From Mucor racemosus (Eukaryota; Mucoromycota; Mucoromycetes; Mucorales; Mucoraceae): a stretch of DNA of 64,000 nucleotides. Numbering within the stretch: position 1 is the stretch's first letter; the number at the start of each line of letters is the position of its first letter. A model generated the notes under the pieces. The model made no database searches, was not told the DNA's origin, and worked only from the letters and a program-made list of their open reading frames with translations. The translations under genes were made by a program, and so were the position numbers. The stretch covers positions 1,674,001 to 1,738,000 of the forward strand of contig JAPEHQ010000009.1 of the NCBI GenBank assembly GCA_027405735.1, in the 5' to 3' direction. Positions 59,424 through 64,000 of this stretch are shown here, one piece after another.

Positions 59424-61059
59424 CAGTGAGTCGCAAAACCCTTTCAATGATTTGGAAATTTGAATAAAAATAACCATAACTTTCTCAGTTTCAATCGGAG
59501 ATACACTAAATTTCTATTTTAAGTAATTCAAACGTTTTTAAATTATTTTCAAAAAGTCCGATTTAATTAATTAAAGTTCCGCAAAAACTATGCAAGTTTA
59601 AAAAAAGGTACATCATTGAAAGGGTTTTGCACGCATTATCAAAAAAAAATTGAAGCTTATTTAAATGCAGTCAATAATCAATACCGTAACTTTTTGCTTT
59701 AATACAAGCTTTTACACAATGAGGCATACTCGAAATAACTTTTTGATATTCCCCAGCTGTTATGTTGTCATACCAAATCTCTTGAGTTCTGTCCCAAATA
59801 TCATTCATCCCTTTTGGGGATGTATCGTATTCGTTTAGGCGGATTTTCAATAATCTCCACATATTTTCAATGGGATTAAGGCCTGGAAATTGCGCTGGCC
59901 ATGACATTACTTCATATTTTTTTGTTTTGAAGTCTTCTTTCATTAAATTAGAGGTGTGCTTAGAATCGTTGTCTTGTTGAAGGATAACCTAATTACGACG
60001 CAACTTCAATTTTTGACACATATCGTCAATGGATTTCTCCAAATCATCATCAATAATAGTTCTGTATAGGTTGGAGTTCAGATTACCTTCGACCTTGGAC
60101 AACCAAACGACACCAGACCAAGAAATAGAGCTCCAAATCATGATACGACCATCTCCATTTTTTCTTGTTTTTTGGTATGCTTAGGTTTTATCTCCTCGCT
60201 GTCTCTTTTCCAGTACCAAATTCGATCATACGAGTTAAAACAATTAATTCTAGCCTCATCAGTAGATATAACACGCTTTCAGTCATCCAAAGTCCAATCA
60301 ATTCTGTTTTTACATCAGCGGAGGCGATCCTTTGCATTTTCATCACTAATTTCTGGCTTTTTTATCTTAGGTAATGCGCCTAAACTATTATCCCGAAGAG
60401 CCCTAGTACAGTATTCGCACTGCCATTAACGTGTACATTACGATGAAGCTCTTTTTTGGCTTGTACCGCATTATCCAAGCCACCTTTGGTGATTTATGGA
60501 CACAATATCTCTTATCCACAGTAGTCAGCTTAGATGGCCGGTCTCCTTTAAGTTTTTCTCGGTCAGGACAGGCCTTTTTTCCAATACGACATACTGTGGC
60601 TTGACTAACAGCTACATGACGAGCAATTTCCGATACGGTATGGCCTGAATTTAACAGAGAGATAACGTCATTACGTTTGGCATCCGATACAGTTTTCATC
60701 TTGATGATTTTGCTTGAAACTATTAGTAAAAAAGGCAGGGTAAAAGTTGAAAAACATCTCATATATTTTCCGCATATTTCTCTGTTTTATAAGATATCCA
60801 GCGTTAATGTACAAGTTAGGGGTTACAAAATTGTAATTTTAAGCCTGTGCGTGCAAAACCCTTTCAATGATGTACCTTTTTTTAAACTTGCATAGTTTTT
60901 GCGGAACTTTAATTAATTAGATCGGACTTTTTGAAAATAATTTAAAAACGTTTGAATTACTTAAAATAGAAATTTAGTGTATCTCCGATTGAAACTGAGA
61001 AAGTTATGGTTATTTTTATTCAAATTTCCAAATCATTGAAAGGGTTTTGCGACTCACTG
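59424..61059 (-). mobile_element. Tc1/mariner-like DNA transposon with 212-bp terminal inverted repeats
   Basis: A 1636-bp element flanked by TA on both sides (59422-59423, 61060-61061). The ends are CAGTGAGTCGCAAAACC and its exact inverse. The terminal inverted repeats span 59424-59635 and 60848-61059 and are nearly identical. Each repeat carries 'GCAAAACCCTTTCAATGAT' at its outer end and the reverse complement of the same word at its inner end, so each end has two oppositely oriented probable transposase-binding sites. The interior codes a broken transposase on the minus strand. The near-identity of the repeats suggests fairly recent activity, even though the transposase is dead. Confidence 0.95.
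59671..60699 (-). pseudogene. Broken Tc1/mariner transposase
   Basis: Starts at the ATG at 60697-60699 ('MKTVSDAKRNDVISLLNSGH', a helix-turn-helix with 'VSEIARHVAVSQATV'). The frame is disrupted after 'LTTVDKRYC'. The catalytic core follows in pieces: first aspartate in 'ISTDEARINCF', second in 'QQDNDSKHTS', final glutamate in 'PGLNPIENMW' (DDE type, Tc1 branch). Several stops lie between the pieces, including a TAG just before the 'VILQQDND' block. It ends '...CIKAKSYGIDY'. It is clearly inactive, so any mobility would need a transposase supplied from elsewhere. Confidence 0.9.
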
Positions 61060-61061
61060 TA

Positions 61062-63380
61062 ATACACATGGTGCGGCCCCAAAGGACAGGATTATAATTC
61101 AAAAGGTTCATTATCTTACAAATTACTATAATAACCTGCCCTGCGATTATAATGCGTATTACCTCGTTTTTCCAGTAGGTGGTATTTTCATATTTTTTTA
61201 ATGGTAGAGACTAAATCTTGCAAGTAGTGCACGAATAGTGAGATATTTGCTTGCCTCTGGGTAAACTTTAAAAAATGAAATTTTTTCTGAAATTTCAAAT
61301 TATCCGCTTCCCTTTTCTTTTAAAAATATGAGAACAATTTTAAAGAAAACCCTTTGCGAATGAATAAGAAATACCAATATGGATATATATATTTTGAAAT
61401 TAAATGAAGATCATGTATATTTTACTTTCATAAATCCTTCAAAATTTTTGATTTTGTAGACTTTTTTTCAAATCTGGTTATACCATTTTATTATACTTCC
61501 TAAATTAAACCTAGTTTTATTAAACTACTGCTGAATGTGGTATTTTACACTTTACATAAATAGAAGATAAAATAAGCCTTTGAATAATTAGTTGTATATT
61601 CGACCCTTAATTTTTGTATGAAATTTCGATACCTGAATTTCACAGCTGTTTGATATATTTAAACATCCGTTTCCGGACTGTCCGGTAATTTTTTCTAGAA
61701 ATTGGCAGCATACAAAAGTGATTAAATGGCCGCGTCCGGAGATTGTTCGGCATTTTTTTTTTGAATGGGTGACCATTGACAAAAATGTGGGTCACGTTCA
61801 AATTTATGATAATAAAAAACACCTTTTTTTAAAACCACACTCAAGGGTTTATAAATGAGCTGTGGATTTAATTTTTTTTTCTTTTAGTTTCAATCTTTTT
61901 AATTTGTTGAGCTGAAAAAAATCAAGTATAATATTAGTTCGACTTCTGATTTTAATGCTTACAACATTTTATTAGATTGTCTTCGTCTAATTCATAAAGA
62001 TCTTTTGTTCATAAATTCCTATAATAATTACGATACATGTTTATTTACGTAAATCTTATCATTTATTTACAACATTTAATGTTATTGTGGTTTTCCTAGT
62101 TGAATAATGTTAAAACTCAAAAATTAAATTATTTTTTCCGTAGTGGTAGTGGTATATTTTAGCGTAAAACAATGTAATACAATGGTAATATAGCCAAACT
62201 GAGCAAATAAAAAGAGATTTAAGGATGTAGAAAGGCAGTAGAAAGCATCAAATTTCGAGTAAAACATTGGAGTATGAAGGTAGTATGCGAGTTTTACTAC
62301 CGTATCACGCAAGGTAATGCAAGCCTTTTACCACACCATATTCCGTTGTAAGGTAATATGTACGTATTACCTGCATATTCAATAAGGATTAGCCGCAGTG
62401 CTGTGGACGCAACCTTATTTTTTTTTCCCATATATATGTATTTGTATTGATGACCATTTTTGGCAGAAAAGTTTTTTCAAAAGCAGTACACATCCATTCA
62501 ACATTGTCCCCCGGCTACAAATTTTATTAAATGAAGCAAGGATGGTTACTATAGTGATTGTTTCATAAATTTGAATGATGCAGAAATGGCCAGCTTAAAA
62601 TTGAGAAACCGCATTTGAAATGAAAATAAGTCTAGAAAATACTAAGGTATTGCAATGATGGTTATTAAGTAAAGTCGACTTTATTTTTCATTCTCTACCA
62701 GAATATCTAGGCTTTGGATCGTTATAAAGACTTTTTTTATTTTTTTATAAATTTTGTGAGAGCACGTTTTCTGTTATAGAGATCCATGAAGGGATGACAG
62801 GTATTTAAAACTAAAACCGTAGGATAGTACTCATTAGCGTCTACCAACGAATTTTATCTCGTCAAGAAATATTGATTTTTGGTCGAGAAAATTGAGATTG
62901 AATGATTGATTTTTGGTGATACAAAAAAGGATTCATTTTGGACGAGGATATACAGGTCCGGATTTTCGCCGACCAAAAAAAAACCAAAAAAAAAATTAAT
63001 ATCCCCACCAAAAATAGAGCTACAGCTACGTATAAATACTCATACTGTAGATAATTTTGGTGCACATAACGTGAAAGTAAAATATTTTAGGATTGCATTT
63101 GAATGAAGGGTACTTTTTGATCAAAAACCTTTAAAATTTGACATTAAATTTACTAGAAATTTTATGAGAAAAACATTTTCACAACCTACACAGATCGATT
63201 CAGAATTAAAAACTAAACCTAAAACATTTAATACGCTAGTTCAACGTACTATTCATTTTTGTGAGTTATTAAACATACAAGTTTTTTTTTGGATTTTTTT
63301 GGATTTTTTTTCCATTTGAACACTTTTTGGATTCAAGATCAGTTACATGTGCATATCTAATTATACAATTTTATATGGTG
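61062..63380. other. Gene-free AT-rich region
   Basis: No gene is supported. A short perfect palindrome CCGGACTGTCCGG occurs at 61673-61685. The region about 62860-63270 has weak similarity, in part inverted, to the 1.1-kb repeat family ('ACATTTAATACGCTAGTTCAAC' compares with a segment of copy 3), so it may be a strongly decayed copy. Confidence 0.4.
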
Positions 63381-63599
63381 ACATTCAAAATCGGAGCGTG
63401 CCCCCATTTTAATTGATAATCAGGAAATAAAAAATGTAGGGCTATACCTGAGATGCTACAGAATATTGGCAAAAGGCTTATTTCTATTCATCTTAATTTT
63501 TCAGCGAGTATAAAGTCTTCAAAAGTAAAACGCTTGCCTTTCCCCCGCTTAAGAAATCAATCTAAGATGTCAAATATCTCGAGATTTTAATAAGCTTGC

Positions 63600-64000
63600 A
63601 CATAATAATAGTGATCGCAATCGAGCAGTGCGGGCATAAGCAATCGAGCGAGGCCTATGCTTGGGTTCGCTTGGATTGCGCTTTTTTAGGGTAATTACTT
63701 GCATCAGCTTGCTTGCATGTAACACTGGGTAAATTTATTCAATTTACGTAATTTTAGCTTTAAAAATGTCAAAATGCATCACATTTTGAACCAATATCAG
63801 GCTAAAAATATATAGTATAATCCTTGCGCTTGCACTCCGATTTGCTAGATTGCTTATACAGTATACTTGTATTCGACTTACTTGACTTGCTTGATTCTTT
63901 GAAAAATTAGATAATGCTTGATTTACTGTATGCCTGGCTGTTTGGTTTCAAAACTAAAAATACTCGATATACAACTGCTCGACGAACGGTTGCTTAGGCT
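63600..64000. repeat. Cluster of GCTTGC/GCAATC words at the right edge
   Basis: GCTTGC, GCTTGA, GCTTGG and CAATCGAGC-type words recur many times over 400 bp in both orientations, in sequence that is locally more GC-rich than its surroundings. This resembles the subterminal region of a hAT-like element as at 31833-32319, but with a different word. It is cut by the window edge, so neither end can be confirmed. Confidence 0.5.

Noticed and set aside
61673..61685. CCGGACTGTCCGG palindrome as an operator
   Set aside because: There is no gene within reach and it is a single short occurrence, so I noted it only as sequence.

Overview
The window looks like AT-rich nuclear DNA from an early-diverging filamentous fungus, most likely Mucoromycota (Mucorales-like). 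The evidence is many short GT-AG introns (about 48-85 nt), glutamine- and asparagine-rich proteins, proteins with fungal family traits (Msn2/4-type zinc-finger regulator, Mrp51, Pho84-type symporter) and gene-free stretches full of decayed transposons. This assignment comes from the sequence alone. I rebuilt all exon structures by hand from reading frame, splice-site motifs and family knowledge.

Left part (1-29240). After a repeat-rich edge come, on the minus strand, an Msn2/4-like C2H2 regulator (3598-4812), a nine-exon LMBD1-type lysosomal membrane protein (6529-8724), mitoribosomal Mrp51/bS1m (9223-10215) and a beta-trefoil + DUF3759-like protein (10361-11545). A repeat-bearing gap follows. 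TAF3 (minus) and methylthioribulose-1-phosphate dehydratase (plus) then diverge from a 191-bp promoter holding a perfect TGACGTCA. On the plus strand follow a 1335-aa protein in which a WRN/RNase D-type exonuclease sits inside a transposase-like fold (18893-23077), a phosphate:H+ symporter (25553-27409) and a Q/H/P-rich disordered protein (27851-29240).

Middle part (29241-48423). A nested repeat cluster comes first: a unique-to-this-genome style repeat split by a solo-LTR-like element, itself split by a small hAT-like element. Genes follow: a membrane-anchored protein disulfide isomerase, 6-phosphogluconate dehydrogenase, a 59-aa five-exon YABBY/HMG-like protein, a NuiA-like nuclease inhibitor, a Baeyer-Villiger-type flavin monooxygenase, a UBAC2/Dsc2-type ER pseudo-rhomboid, and RNA polymerase II subunit Rpb4. 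The last two diverge from a shared 262-bp promoter.

Right part (48424-64000). I found no intact host gene. It holds a third copy of the 1.1-kb repeat, a head-to-tail pair of 3.3-kb and 4.2-kb units that both carry a broken dynein-intermediate-chain WD40 fragment, further nested insertions, and a dead Tc1/mariner element with 212-bp terminal inverted repeats. Part of the same repeat family, inverted, lies at the left edge of the window.

The genes are mostly independent housekeeping loci, and no operon-like pathway cluster is visible. The most unusual coding feature is the exonuclease-in-transposase protein. The most unusual non-coding features are the nested repeat at 31396-33440 and the duplicated dynein-fragment unit at 50648-58105.
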